IMG/VR virus record: IMGVR_UViG_3300032304_001672
Span: 1 to 22,064 of that record
Length of the DNA: 22,064 nucleotides
Reading direction: 5' to 3' (one strand)
From: a virus
Both the position numbers and the translations under genes were made by a program. Numbering within the stretch: position 1 is the first letter of the stretch; every line of letters begins with the position of its first letter. Under the pieces are notes generated by a model. It made no database searches and was not told where the DNA came from. It was given only the letters and a program-made list of their open reading frames with translations. Shown here piece by piece: positions 1 through 8,462 of this stretch.

Positions 1-28
1 AAGATATTTTTTCGTAATTATCAATCAT
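1..28 (-). CDS. 5' end of a further leftward gene (truncated by window)
   Basis: An ATG at 28-26 overlaps the TGA of the upstream glycosyltransferase-like gene (27-25) in the ATGA arrangement common in this gene block. The frame stays open to the window edge and reads MIDNYEKIS. Nothing can be said about function from nine residues. It is called because of the coupled overlap and the same orientation as the seven genes before it. Confidence 0.5.
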
Positions 29-786
29 AGTTTTGATAAATCCAATTCACTAGCATGAACCAACTTTGCTTTTCTGTTTAAATAAAAATGTTTCTCGAAT
101 ATTTTATTAATATCTTTGCCATTATCCCAACTGATATTATCACCAACTCTATATTCTGGTTTCCAATCTTCTGCTTTCCATACCACTAAACATTCTTTGT
201 TTAATAAATCGGCAATCATACCAATACCAGTAAAATTTGTAATGAAAGGTTTTGGTGATGTACTGATAATATAACAATTGGTCAGGAGATCATTATTGTA
301 GTCTAGGAACTTACAATTATTCAGGTGTGATAGTACGCCAGTCTCTCTACGGTCATCGATCCCCTGATGATTCCAACGATCACCGACATAAATGGCATCC
401 ATGTCAACTGGTACATTACATTTTGGAAACTTTATTACAAAATCATCATCCACATCAAATTCAAATTGGTATTGATCTTTTAACCAATTCTCATAACGGC
501 AAGTTTCTATAGGACGATTAACATCACCTTTATCTTCTCTAGTCCAAGAACTTACAACGTAAGCAGGAAGCAATTTTGATCCATATTCTGTTGCTTCATC
601 ATCAAAACAAACAGTTTCAAAAAGGTCTTGATATTTTAAAAATTCTACCAAGCCTTTGAATTTTTTCATGTCGTGCCTTATAACAAAATTTACTTTGCCA
701 TACTTTTTGACAAAACCTGATATTACAGGTAAGACTTGAACAAAGTCTCCTAAATTTGCGGTACAATTAAGATAAAGTGTTATCAT
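25..786 (-). CDS. GT9-like (heptosyltransferase-like) glycosyltransferase
   Basis: The N-terminus (MITLYLNCTANLGDFVQVLP, then an early lysine-rich region and VNFVIRH) resembles the start of ADP-heptose:LPS heptosyltransferase-type GT9 proteins: a first beta strand, a GD turn and a helix. The family uses a GT-B fold to add sugars to lipopolysaccharide or related glycans. The substrate here is unknown. I place the start at ATG 786, with AAGGA 8 bases upstream; an earlier in-frame start at 807 has no better support. The gene overlaps the HtrL-like gene by 20 bases and belongs to a block of glycosyltransferase-like genes, which supports the call. At 253 residues it is shorter than cellular GT9 enzymes (about 320-350), so this may be a divergent or minimal form. 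Confidence 0.45.
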   Translation of the reverse strand: MITLYLNCTANLGDFVQVLPVISGFVKKYGKVNFVIRHDMKKFKGLVEFLKYQDLFETVCFDDEATEYGSKLLPAYVVSSWTREDKGDVNRPIETCRYENWLKDQYQFEFDVDDDFVIKFPKCNVPVDMDAIYVGDRWNHQGIDDRRETGVLSHLNNCKFLDYNNDLLTNCYIISTSPKPFITNFTGIGMIADLLNKECLVVWKAEDWKPEYRVGDNISWDNGKDINKIFEKHFYLNRKAKLVHASELDLSKL

Positions 787-1567
787 GATATTCCTTAAAT
801 ACAACAAACCAATCTTGATTCGATACTTTGTGTAATTGGAATATATCCGGATTAGACAAGTAAGACATCAACAATAAAGTTTGATCATCATCAATTAAAT
901 TGTTTTCTAATAGTTTCATTGTGTGTGTATAAACAAGATGTTCAAGTTTGTGCCACATATCACGACCACCAACAATACATGGCCCCGTTACGTGTACATC
1001 ATTATTTGCAATAACATCTTGTATTAAAGTATCTTCAACCCAATCTTTGATATTGAAGAAATGAATCTTATCTTTTGCAAACGGATAAAACCATTTTTTA
1101 ACACCGTTGAGGGTAGATTCATCACGGCAATAACCAAAATCTAACCAAGCAATCAAATCAGTTTTCAAATGATTCATTGATTGATTCACAAAAGTTGATT
1201 TTAGTAAATTGACCAGAACGTAGTCAGCCGACCAATATTCTGGATTTCGCACTTGCATGGGATTTATTTTGCTTAAATATTCTTCACTCTTTTGTACCTT
1301 AGTGATATCTTCTCTAAGTTGCGTGAAGTTCTTTTCAAAGTCAACAATAACGACTTCGGTAGGACGCTCTGCTCGATATAGCTTAACATCCTTAACAAAT
1401 TGTTTTGATGTGTACACAACCATAGGATTTTCTAGTTGTGCCATGTGTCGAAAACGATGTAGGTAAGTATCGTTTGTTCGGTGTAGATAATGTGGCAGTC
1501 CTTTGTCTGGTGTCCATTCACCACGGCCAATATCAAAGAAAGCAGTTACTATTCCAATTTCATTCAT
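767..1567 (-). CDS. HtrL/YibB (WlaTC)-family protein, likely glycosyltransferase
   Basis: The N-terminus (IVTAFFDIGRGEW, then YLHRFRHMAQLENPMVVYTS) matches the HtrL/YibB family signature: 'TAFFDIGR', a conserved YxxRF, and 'NPMVVYTS'. Later landmarks are an AWLDFGYCRD segment, which would carry the acidic residues of a GT-A site, and CIVGGRDMW. Members sit in bacterial LPS and capsule loci (yibB near the E. coli rfa genes, wlaTC in Campylobacter) and are thought to transfer sugars. I start at ATG 1567 (MNEIGIVTAFF) rather than 1618, because the family begins at this strand and the longer form adds an unrelated tail inside the upstream gene. It overlaps the upstream stop by 8 bases. The Shine-Dalgarno is weak, so translation may be coupled. 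Confidence 0.75.
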   Translation of the reverse strand: MNEIGIVTAFFDIGRGEWTPDKGLPHYLHRTNDTYLHRFRHMAQLENPMVVYTSKQFVKDVKLYRAERPTEVVIVDFEKNFTQLREDITKVQKSEEYLSKINPMQVRNPEYWSADYVLVNLLKSTFVNQSMNHLKTDLIAWLDFGYCRDESTLNGVKKWFYPFAKDKIHFFNIKDWVEDTLIQDVIANNDVHVTGPCIVGGRDMWHKLEHLVYTHTMKLLENNLIDDDQTLLLMSYLSNPDIFQLHKVSNQDWFVVFKEYHDNTLS

Positions 1568-2300
1568 AATAATATTTCTTGTAGTTGTTAATAATCTGAG
1601 TGCCTGTTGGCATTTCATTCATAAATTTTTCATAATCAAAACCGGCGTGATGATTATGTGTATCCACTAAAAATAAATTCTTCGTATACTGTTTACCACA
1701 TAACAGATAATATACAACCATGAAACAATCTATCCAGCCTATCGTTGGATAATATTTTTGTATTTCTTCTGTATTTTTAGAAAACCAATCTACAACACGG
1801 TCATAATTCTTTATGAAAGTATCAATCTTATATATTGAACCTCCACCACCTCCATAACACTTTGACCTTTCTTCAACTTTAACACCAGAAAAGTCCTCTA
1901 TCATTTTCAACACTTCTGAGTGAATGAAATTGCCTCCCTCTATATCATGGCAGGCTATTTCCCACGAATCATCGACAGTAACTCTATTGTTCAACCAAAC
2001 ATCATCCTCTAACATCATTATGTGTGTTGCTGGTGATCGTTTGCAAGCTTCATAAAATCTCTCTAGAAATTTTAAAACTTTATCTGTTTGATAACCATAT
2101 GGTTGTTGTGGGCCACCAAGTTTCTCAATGTAGTATCGATAATCAGTTTTATATGATTCTGCAAGATAAGAAAAGTTTTGAGTTGCATCTACACAAAGAA
2201 AATAATAATCATCAGGATGATATTTGCGAGTATTCTCTACAACTTTTTCTGTTGCAGTTTTATAGATTGAAGCGCAATGAAAAAATGATATATTAGACAC
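1560..2300 (-). CDS. Probable GT-A type glycosyltransferase
   Basis: This 246-residue protein has the plan of a GT-A nucleotide-sugar transferase: a hydrophobic first strand (ISFFHCA), a helix, a second strand (DYYFLCVDAT), then a strand ending in an acidic cluster (THIMMLEDDVWLN, about residues 92-104) where a DxD metal site is expected. A glycine run (YGGGGGSIY) and a late IGWIDCFMV segment probably form the acceptor side. I do not recognise the exact family. The start appears to be GTG at 2300, overlapping the methyltransferase stop by 8 bases. No clear Shine-Dalgarno is present and the next methionine is far inside, so coupling to the upstream gene is likely. Confidence 0.55.
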   Translation of the reverse strand: MSNISFFHCASIYKTATEKVVENTRKYHPDDYYFLCVDATQNFSYLAESYKTDYRYYIEKLGGPQQPYGYQTDKVLKFLERFYEACKRSPATHIMMLEDDVWLNNRVTVDDSWEIACHDIEGGNFIHSEVLKMIEDFSGVKVEERSKCYGGGGGSIYKIDTFIKNYDRVVDWFSKNTEEIQKYYPTIGWIDCFMVVYYLLCGKQYTKNLFLVDTHNHHAGFDYEKFMNEMPTGTQIINNYKKYYYE

Positions 2301-2820
2301 GTTGTAAAATTGTTAGACCGTTATTGTTATATCTGCGTTCAATCATTTTCCATTCTGGATGTGAATCTATAAATTCTTGAATTGCAGGCCATATACCTTT
2401 GCCACCAAACTCACCATTAAATTCGTATGATGTTGTGTCATGAAATCCAATATATTTTCTTGCTTTGGCTGCATGAAGTCTTAATTCTTCCTTAACTTGT
2501 TCATATACATGAAGGCTATCAACAAATAAAAAATCTGTTTCTTCTATCACAACTTTTCGTGTGTCGGCCACATGAAATTTAACATCACGACCACCTTTTC
2601 GAGCATTGACAAAAAACTCCATAACTCCTGGAAGTGGATCAAATTCGTATGAGTGCAGTTCATTACCGTGTCTCAAAAAAGCTCTTGTGCTTTGAGCCCA
2701 ACCAACACCAAGCTCTGTTACTTGTTTACACTCTGATGCCAACTCAGACAGACGAGGCAAATGTTCGTTTATGTCTGTTGACTTATTGCAAGCGTCAATA
2801 AATTCTTGTTCATAATTCAT
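2293..2820 (-). CDS. Class I SAM-dependent methyltransferase (Methyltransf_24-like)
   Basis: Motif I is clear: VTELGVGWAQSTRAFL (about residues 34-49), the glycine-rich SAM loop after the first strand. It is followed by HSYEFDP, whose acidic residue should bind the SAM ribose. FLFVDSLHVYEQVKEEL (about 97-113) matches the 'FVDGxHxYxxVxxD' block of small methyltransferases in sugar and antibiotic modification clusters, and GFHDTT follows. At 175 residues it is a bare catalytic domain. The neighbours are glycosyltransferases, so a sugar or glycan is the most reasonable acceptor, though this is inference. The start is ATG 2820 with AAGGA 6 bases upstream, one base from the previous stop. Confidence 0.75.
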   Translation of the reverse strand: MNYEQEFIDACNKSTDINEHLPRLSELASECKQVTELGVGWAQSTRAFLRHGNELHSYEFDPLPGVMEFFVNARKGGRDVKFHVADTRKVVIEETDFLFVDSLHVYEQVKEELRLHAAKARKYIGFHDTTSYEFNGEFGGKGIWPAIQEFIDSHPEWKMIERRYNNNGLTILQRV

Positions 2821-2821
2821 T

Positions 2822-3679
2822 TTATGTCCTTATCACTATTAAATCTTCTAATGAATATTTCTTCATCACACTTTCTTTCCATTCTGGAACTCTATCGTAC
2901 TGATGTACAATATAAAATTCTTCGCCATCAGCATTATAAACTTTGCCATCTTTAAAGATAGGTTCCTTTTCCGTTAGATTTGGCCTGAAATGTTCTATTT
3001 TACTTGGATCAACCACAGTTCCCGCTTGACAAGCAAACGCATCAGACATTTGTGCTAAGTATGTAATATCTTTAAAAGGTTGTTTGCCAATTAATACATT
3101 GAATACTGCTTGATCAACAATCGAAATAGGACGGTTTACGCCATTCGTAAAGATATGAAATACTAAGTCTTTAATGTATTCAGCACGGCCGCCTAGTACT
3201 CCAACATTGTAAATAACTTTATCTTTATATTCGTCATACACATACTGCCCATAAGTTTGCATTAAGTTATCATTACCCCATGGTTCATCTTTATATTTCA
3301 AACATTCAGAACCACAAACGATACCATATGAGAGTATATCTTTATCGAATTTTTTTTCTATCCATTCAAATGGATTTTTTTGAAAGTAAACATCTTTAAC
3401 ATCTGTTGTTACAACATAACGATATTCTTGCCAATGTAATTTTAAATATTCATAAATGTAAAGAAAACGAAGCACATGAATGGGAATATTTGTATCATTT
3501 GGCATTTGAACTAATTTGAAATTTCTTTTCAGTAATTCTTCTTTAGTTTCGTCTGACGAATTGCCAACAACCATAACTTTATCACCAGTGAATCCACACT
3601 CATCGATGGACTCAACCCACGGTTTTAATTGATTGTAATTGTAGTTGGTGAAACCACCAATTATGAGGTCTTTCTCCAC
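2822..3679 (-). CDS. GT-A-like glycosyltransferase with DxxD motif, GTG start
   Basis: The protein begins with a strand-helix-strand (LIIGGFTNYNYNQLKPWVESI, then KVMVVGN), typical of a Rossmann-like nucleotide-sugar fold. A central segment reads YRYVVTTDVKDVYFQKNPFEWI (about residues 86-107). In several GT-A families the same place holds 'hhDxDhhhhxxP', the metal-binding motif followed by NP or DP. Later VYNVGVLGGRAEYI resembles the 'xNxGhhhG' acceptor-side motif, and a C-terminal IVHQYDR histidine could be a further ligand. No named family is certain. Translation starts at GTG 3679, supported by GGAG 9 bases upstream. The gene overlaps the upstream GT2 gene by 19 bases. Confidence 0.6.
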   Translation of the reverse strand: MEKDLIIGGFTNYNYNQLKPWVESIDECGFTGDKVMVVGNSSDETKEELLKRNFKLVQMPNDTNIPIHVLRFLYIYEYLKLHWQEYRYVVTTDVKDVYFQKNPFEWIEKKFDKDILSYGIVCGSECLKYKDEPWGNDNLMQTYGQYVYDEYKDKVIYNVGVLGGRAEYIKDLVFHIFTNGVNRPISIVDQAVFNVLIGKQPFKDITYLAQMSDAFACQAGTVVDPSKIEHFRPNLTEKEPIFKDGKVYNADGEEFYIVHQYDRVPEWKESVMKKYSLEDLIVIRT

Positions 3680-4371
3680 GGGTACTCTCCATTATATTTT
3701 TTTCGCATTACTTCATTTCCGTTATCAAAGAATTCTTTATTGACTGATCCTGGCCCACCGTCAACACGATAGTTTGCAGTATAAAGTCCCGTGCAATCCC
3801 ATTTTGTAAAATGTTGTGATATTGTGGATAAGAAAACTCTGTCTTGGCCCCAGCCACCATGCCATACAGAAGCTAATCTTATCGCAACTTCTGTTTTAAG
3901 GCAATATGTATTGGTGTCAATATGGTTTATTCCATGATATGTTTTCCACTTGCCTAGAGATTCACAATCATCGTTGCATAGATAATCACCACTCTTACTG
4001 TATATCTTTCTAAGAGAATAACACCAATCTAAATCATTTTTCCTTATATTATCTATACAAGATTTTACATGATTTTCATCATACCAATTATCTTGATCTA
4101 GATACATTATATAATCAGTATCAACAAGGTGAGTGAAGGCCGCATAAACACGATGGCCATAGAAACCATTCGCACCAACATTTATGGGAAGGTGGCACAG
4201 TTTAATATTTTCTGATGAGTATTGTTTTACGATTTCATCTGTTGCTTGATGAAATTTTGGTCCATCAGCAACAACATAACAAGTGGTGAGATATGTTTGA
4301 TTTAATACGGAGTCAATCGCACATTTCAACTCTGGAGAACCAGTAGTTGGTATAATCACAGTAGCAGACAT
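3661..4371 (-). CDS. GT2-family glycosyltransferase
   Basis: This is a classical GT-A family 2 protein. It has ATVIIPTTGSPELKCAIDSVLNQTY at the N-terminus (first strand, switch and helix), CYVVADGP for the second acidic position, and YIMYLDQDNWYDENHV (about residues 91-106), the DxD-like metal site seen as 'DxDD' in other GT2 enzymes. It would transfer a sugar from an activated nucleotide. I choose ATG 4371 because AGGA lies 7 bases upstream; the in-frame TTG at 4377 overlaps the previous stop and is less convincing. At about 236 residues it is catalytic domain only. The acceptor is unknown, and the gene block suggests phage surface or host envelope glycans. Confidence 0.8.
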   Translation of the reverse strand: MSATVIIPTTGSPELKCAIDSVLNQTYLTTCYVVADGPKFHQATDEIVKQYSSENIKLCHLPINVGANGFYGHRVYAAFTHLVDTDYIMYLDQDNWYDENHVKSCIDNIRKNDLDWCYSLRKIYSKSGDYLCNDDCESLGKWKTYHGINHIDTNTYCLKTEVAIRLASVWHGGWGQDRVFLSTISQHFTKWDCTGLYTANYRVDGGPGSVNKEFFDNGNEVMRKKYNGEYPWRKTS

Positions 4372-4373
4372 AA

Positions 4374-4652
4374 TCAAGTCCTAGTAAGTTTCAATATTCT
4401 TTCTATTTGTTTTTCAATAACTGGTTTACGGTTTGGCCAATAGATATATTCTTTATCGCCTGTAGTATGTAGTTTAGTTAGGAAAGGAATAATGATCTTT
4501 TCAACTTGTTGAAGTCTCTCTCTAAATTCTTCTACCGTATCAGCTTTTTCTGAAATAACCTTATTATATTCTTCTTCGCTGACAGCAGAAAATCCAAAAT
4601 CATCATCCATCTCATACTGTTTTGCCAATTTATCAAAGTCAATGAGTGCCAT
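4374..4652 (-). CDS. Small acidic conserved-type phage protein, unknown function
   Basis: A 92-residue protein. The N-terminal half is acidic (DFDKLAKQYEMDDDFGFSAV) and is followed by a predicted long helix (EEEYNKVISEKADTVEEF through IIPFLTKL) and a short basic C-terminus. The 'DDDFGFSAV' motif resembles short proteins I associate with marine T4-like phages, but I cannot assign a role. There is a good Shine-Dalgarno (AGGA) 6 bases before ATG 4652. It lies 8 bases after the 429-residue unknown gene and its stop overlaps the leader of the GT2 gene. Confidence 0.7.
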   Translation of the reverse strand: MALIDFDKLAKQYEMDDDFGFSAVSEEEYNKVISEKADTVEEFRERLQQVEKIIIPFLTKLHTTGDKEYIYWPNRKPVIEKQIERILKLTRT

Positions 4653-4660
4653 AATTATTC

Positions 4661-5950
4661 CTATTTTGCAATAATGAATTTACCAGAATCATCTGTTCTG
4701 GAAGTTATGTATTTAAATAATTCTTGTATCAATCTATCTGAGGGTGAAACATAATCTTGTGCATTTGAAATGTTTCTTTTGTTTTTTTCTAACCAATCTA
4801 TAAGTGTAGGAAAAACCTCATTTGTAACCAACATAGCACTTAAAGCACCACGTTCTTGATCAAAATCTGCTCTAGCCATTTTTTTAGCTTCTGGTTTTCT
4901 TAACCTTCTATCTTTTTGTTCCCACTCTTTTCGTAATTTAGTAGCTTGAACTTTATATTTCTCATTACCTCTTTTGTAATCATTAAGAAGTTTTGTAGCC
5001 AACTGTTTGTCGATATATGAAACGATATCACAGAATATATTCCATGATCCAATAGAACCACCTCTTGCCTCCATATCTCTGCTTTCAAATTCTGCTTTCA
5101 TTGTTGCAGTTGAAGCATCGTGTCTAATTTTAATCATTTCACGATCAGATTGGGAAAATTTTATTTGTAGATCTCTAGTTTGTGGTTGGTTTAATGTGTA
5201 TTTTTTCCATGGTTGTTTTAAACCGTGATATTCATATTTTAGTATCGCTGTTTGTTCTTCAACTTTATCGAAATTTACTTTTTTAATTGTAACTGTATTT
5301 GTTTGTTTTTTTAATGATATGGGTAATAGATCTCCTGATGTTATCAGTTCGCTAATCATATTGTTCATGATATCAAAACCATAACTTTTACCACGACCTG
5401 TTACATATAAATCTACATTTTCTTTTATTCTTTTTGAAGCCTTATCTGTAGCGAAATAGATATCGGCTGGCGACCATTTATTAATGTCACCGAATTGTGG
5501 TGCGGCCTTATTTTTATTTGCTTCTTTGAAAAGTGACTCAATATTTTTCATAATCATTTTGTCACCACGATAGTACCAAACATCACTAATGTTAGGTTTT
5601 TTGGCAAATCCAGTTGAGATGGTGGTTATATCTTCTACTAATTTTTTACCAATCAATGCAGAAGAAATGTACCATGTTTTTTCTGTTATTAAAAAACCTT
5701 CTATATCACCGTAAGGAATTTTTTGAGCTCCAGTTGAAGCTTCAGTAAATTTATCGTATATGAATTGTAATGAATCATTCTTTGCCTTGAAAGCACTTTT
5801 CCATTTTTTGTCAAATTTGGAAAACTCATCCAATTCTTTATTTTTTGGATCTAAGAATTCGCCTAAGCTTTTTCCTTTGATTTGCAAATAATCTGCAATC
5901 GCACAAAAGAAAGCTTGTGATGATTCAGCTAGTGAGGTAGTATCGGCCAT
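4661..5950 (-). CDS. Unknown 429-aa protein with a PADI...SLKK signature
   Basis: I do not recognise this protein as a named family. It is soluble and lysine-rich, with no signal or membrane segment. The middle holds NKWSPADIYFATDKASK (about residues 156-172) and, 40 residues on, GDLLPISLKKQ. A D at the end of a strand followed later by S-L-K-K resembles the D...(E/S)xK core of some PD-(D/E)XK nuclease-fold proteins, but the usual glutamate is missing, so the resemblance is only suggestive. The C-terminal third is basic and predicted helical (RKEWEQKDRRLRKPEAKKMA). No clear Shine-Dalgarno precedes ATG 5950. A GATAAATA box lies 17 bases upstream of the ATG, so the gene may have its own late transcription, with a short leader. 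Confidence 0.75.
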   Translation of the reverse strand: MADTTSLAESSQAFFCAIADYLQIKGKSLGEFLDPKNKELDEFSKFDKKWKSAFKAKNDSLQFIYDKFTEASTGAQKIPYGDIEGFLITEKTWYISSALIGKKLVEDITTISTGFAKKPNISDVWYYRGDKMIMKNIESLFKEANKNKAAPQFGDINKWSPADIYFATDKASKRIKENVDLYVTGRGKSYGFDIMNNMISELITSGDLLPISLKKQTNTVTIKKVNFDKVEEQTAILKYEYHGLKQPWKKYTLNQPQTRDLQIKFSQSDREMIKIRHDASTATMKAEFESRDMEARGGSIGSWNIFCDIVSYIDKQLATKLLNDYKRGNEKYKVQATKLRKEWEQKDRRLRKPEAKKMARADFDQERGALSAMLVTNEVFPTLIDWLEKNKRNISNAQDYVSPSDRLIQELFKYITSRTDDSGKFIIAK

Positions 5951-5967
5951 TTTAAATTAAATAAAAA

Positions 5968-5975
5968 TATTTATC
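5968..5975 (-). promoter_or_regulatory. Candidate T4-type late promoter (GATAAATA)
   Basis: The minus strand reads GATAAATA, one base from the T4 late consensus TATAAATA, which is recognised by the phage late sigma factor with the sliding clamp as activator. It overlaps the TAA stop of the DruA-like gene and lies 17 bases before ATG 5950. Expected transcription starts a few bases before the ATG. The same octamer also occurs inside a coding region at 14238 on the plus strand, so chance occurrence is possible. Confidence 0.4.
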
Positions 5976-7074
5976 TGATTATTTGTATGTCTTTTCCAGA
6001 GGTCCAGATTTCGATTTCGTTTCTTAATCGACCATCAGACTTTAGATTCTCATAACGGTTTATTGCCTTCTTTTTCCACCAGTCTATGATATTTGACAAA
6101 TCAAACTTATCGTAGTTTTCATCTGGTATCAACTTGTCTGTTTTGCAATTCACATAATCAATAAAGTTCTTGAAACCATAATTAGAATAATAGTATCTCT
6201 TTTGTTCGGTCAAGTTCTTTGCATTACTGATTATCTGTTCGAATTTTTCTAGTTTTGGACTATCTTTTAATGCTGACCTAGTCAATGAAATAATCTTCAT
6301 GCTGATCTTTAATTTTCTACTTGAAATATTGTCATCAACAATTTTACCAAGCTTATCTTCAACAAAGTTTTTCAAATCTTCGTATGGTTTACCGTGCATC
6401 ATAGGCAAAAAATCTGAATCTGTCAATCCTTGATAACGAATTAGTGGTTTCATGCCATCATATTGTGAAACTTGTTTGGTACTACCATATAAACTGGTTG
6501 TTTCAAAGAGGCAAGTTTCCATATTGTATTTTTTGTCTAATAATTTTTTCACCTGGTGAGAACAACAAATAGCAGCAAGTAATTTACCACCAAGATAATT
6601 ATAACCAAATGGTTGTGATGGTACAATAACAAAACCCATGATTGCAGACTGATTGAATCGTTTAGACCAGTCAGGATTCTGCGTAAAAACTTGTCCAAGA
6701 AGATCATTACGAGGTTTACAGTTGATGACTGGTGATCCCATTCGAATGAACCCCACATACTTTCCCGTATTCTTCTCTTTAATACCAACTCTGAGTTGTT
6801 TGCCTACCGGTTGAATGTTCACATGGGAACTGGTAATTGCCAAAAGTGTTTCCCATGTTTCATTTGGAGTTTCCTCAATAACAAAATCCATGTCTGCTGG
6901 TGACATAGAGAAATCTGAAAACAGATCATCTTCTGGTGGAAATAATGATGTGGGAATCTCTGATAGTGAATTTATCTTTTGATCACGCATATATTCATCT
7001 ATGCGATCAAAATTGCCAAAGTAATCCTCAAAGACTTTTGCACAATGCAAAGCGTCATCGACACTCAATTTCAT
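5971..7074 (-). CDS. DruA-like (DUF4338-like) protein downstream of helicase 41
   Basis: Residues about 104-225 follow the pattern of the DUF4338/Druantia DruA domain: VGFIRMGSP, then CKPRNDLLGQ (compare 'RDxxIGW'), IMGFVIVPSQPFGYNYLGGKLLA (compare 'RFLILPxxxxxNLASxxL'), and KYNMETCLFETTSLYGSTKQVSQYDG (compare 'YGxPxxLLETFVDxxxxxGTxYxAAxW'). DruA belongs to the bacterial Druantia anti-phage system; its biochemical activity is not established. The phage copy has extra N-terminal (1-100) and helical C-terminal (about 230-367) regions. It overlaps helicase 41 by 4 bases (ATGA), which ties it to replication rather than to a defence island. The domain match is by motif reading, not a search. Confidence 0.6.
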   Translation of the reverse strand: MKLSVDDALHCAKVFEDYFGNFDRIDEYMRDQKINSLSEIPTSLFPPEDDLFSDFSMSPADMDFVIEETPNETWETLLAITSSHVNIQPVGKQLRVGIKEKNTGKYVGFIRMGSPVINCKPRNDLLGQVFTQNPDWSKRFNQSAIMGFVIVPSQPFGYNYLGGKLLAAICCSHQVKKLLDKKYNMETCLFETTSLYGSTKQVSQYDGMKPLIRYQGLTDSDFLPMMHGKPYEDLKNFVEDKLGKIVDDNISSRKLKISMKIISLTRSALKDSPKLEKFEQIISNAKNLTEQKRYYYSNYGFKNFIDYVNCKTDKLIPDENYDKFDLSNIIDWWKKKAINRYENLKSDGRLRNEIEIWTSGKDIQIIR

Positions 7075-8462
7075 ACTTTGAATCCTTGAAAGCTTTTCTT
7101 TTCACCATTACCAAAAGTATTGATAGGTTTGTCTTGGCCTTTATGACCAGCATCAACAATATTATTTTGTGCAGCCTGTTCAATATCAAATAACTTCATT
7201 TTTGCTCTGTCGATACCAACAGTAAATCTCTTATGAAATGTTGGATCATTATAACGATTCTTCAATTGTTTCACCATAATTTGGCCAAGTTGGTCCAAAT
7301 CTTCAGATGAAATCAAAGCAAACATTAAGTCCGCTGTCGCAGGTAAGCCAAACGATTCTGAAGTATCTTCCAGTCCCGGATCACTTGATGTATACCCGCT
7401 TCTAGTGGTTTGGGTCGCACTAACAATAGGTACATTGAATTCCACAGCCAGTCCCCGTAACTCCTCAGCAATTGCTTTGACATAGGTGTACGAGTTAATA
7501 GAAGCGCCAGGTTTAATCCTAGCAGAACAGCAAATATTAAGGTAGTCAATAAAAATAATATCGGGAACAAAAGAACGCTTAAGATTAAGTTCATTTAGTA
7601 GAGTTCTGAAGTGAATTACTGAAGCTGATGCGGTTGGATATTCTTTGATGATTAGTTTGCCGGTCGTTTTATCTCGAACACGAGCGACCTTCTTATCATA
7701 TATATCTTTCGGCAATTCTTGAAGATCACCGATATCAACATTTAAAAGATTTGCATCAATACGTTCTGCAATCTTTTCTTCAGACATCTCTAACGTGAGG
7801 TAAAGAACATTTTTACCTTGAACCATACAGCCAGCGGCAACATGGCACATAAAAAGAGACTTGCCAACACCAGTGCCAGCAAGGGCAATATTAAGAGTTT
7901 TGTTTGGAAGGCCACCTTTTGTAATCTTGTTAAAATATTCAAGATCAAATGGGATTCTTTCTTCTTTTCTGTGATAAAATTCGAATCGGTCATCAGAGTT
8001 CTCCAAATAGTCATGCCCAACAGAATTATCAAAACTTACCGATAAGGCGTCCGATAATATCTTGGGAATCTGACCTTTGTCGTGTTGTTTGTCTTTGCCA
8101 TCGAGAATAGAAATAGACCCAAGTACTGCGTTGTATATTGCTTTCTCTTGACAAAACTTTTCGGTTTTATCAACAAGCCATTGAATTTCGGTACTTGTTT
8201 CTTTATTATCTTGTATTTCTTTGAGATAATCCTCACATCTCTGTACTTCATCATCTGTGAGATTAGTCTTTTCTTTGACGGCAATACTAAGTGCTTCAAT
8301 TGTTGGCGAGCTATTGTAAGTTTGAGTGAATGATGTAATTTCATTGTAGATTACCTTTTCGGCATTCGTTGTAAAATACTCTTTCTTTAAAAATGGTAAT
8401 ACTTTTCTTAGATAATCCTCATTAAACACCAGGTTTTTCAGTATCGTTTGTTCCAACTTCAT
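7071..8462 (-). CDS. 41: Replicative DNA helicase, T4 gp41 (DnaB-like)
   Basis: A RecA-fold hexameric helicase that unwinds the fork 5'-3' with the polymerase and primase. The N-terminal helical domain starts MKLEQTILKNLVFNEDYL. The Walker A is LAGTGVGKS (about residues 194-202 from the chosen start), LYLTLEMSEEKIAERIDANL is the DnaB-type H1a region, FIDYLNIC is Walker B, and VSATQTTRSGY is the H3 sensor. Length, about 463 residues, is close to T4 gp41 (475). Two adjacent ATGs occur; I choose 8462 because GAGGA lies 5 bases upstream, against 2 for the ATG at 8465. The gene overlaps the upstream gene by 41 bases and the DruA-like gene by 4. No separate loader (gp59) is seen here. Confidence 0.95.
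   Translation of the reverse strand: MKLEQTILKNLVFNEDYLRKVLPFLKKEYFTTNAEKVIYNEITSFTQTYNSSPTIEALSIAVKEKTNLTDDEVQRCEDYLKEIQDNKETSTEIQWLVDKTEKFCQEKAIYNAVLGSISILDGKDKQHDKGQIPKILSDALSVSFDNSVGHDYLENSDDRFEFYHRKEERIPFDLEYFNKITKGGLPNKTLNIALAGTGVGKSLFMCHVAAGCMVQGKNVLYLTLEMSEEKIAERIDANLLNVDIGDLQELPKDIYDKKVARVRDKTTGKLIIKEYPTASASVIHFRTLLNELNLKRSFVPDIIFIDYLNICCSARIKPGASINSYTYVKAIAEELRGLAVEFNVPIVSATQTTRSGYTSSDPGLEDTSESFGLPATADLMFALISSEDLDQLGQIMVKQLKNRYNDPTFHKRFTVGIDRAKMKLFDIEQAAQNNIVDAGHKGQDKPINTFGNGEKKSFQGFKV

Noticed and set aside
8036-8344. 102-codon open frame inside gene 41
   Set aside because: Overlaps the helicase in another frame; the conserved helicase frame explains the sequence.
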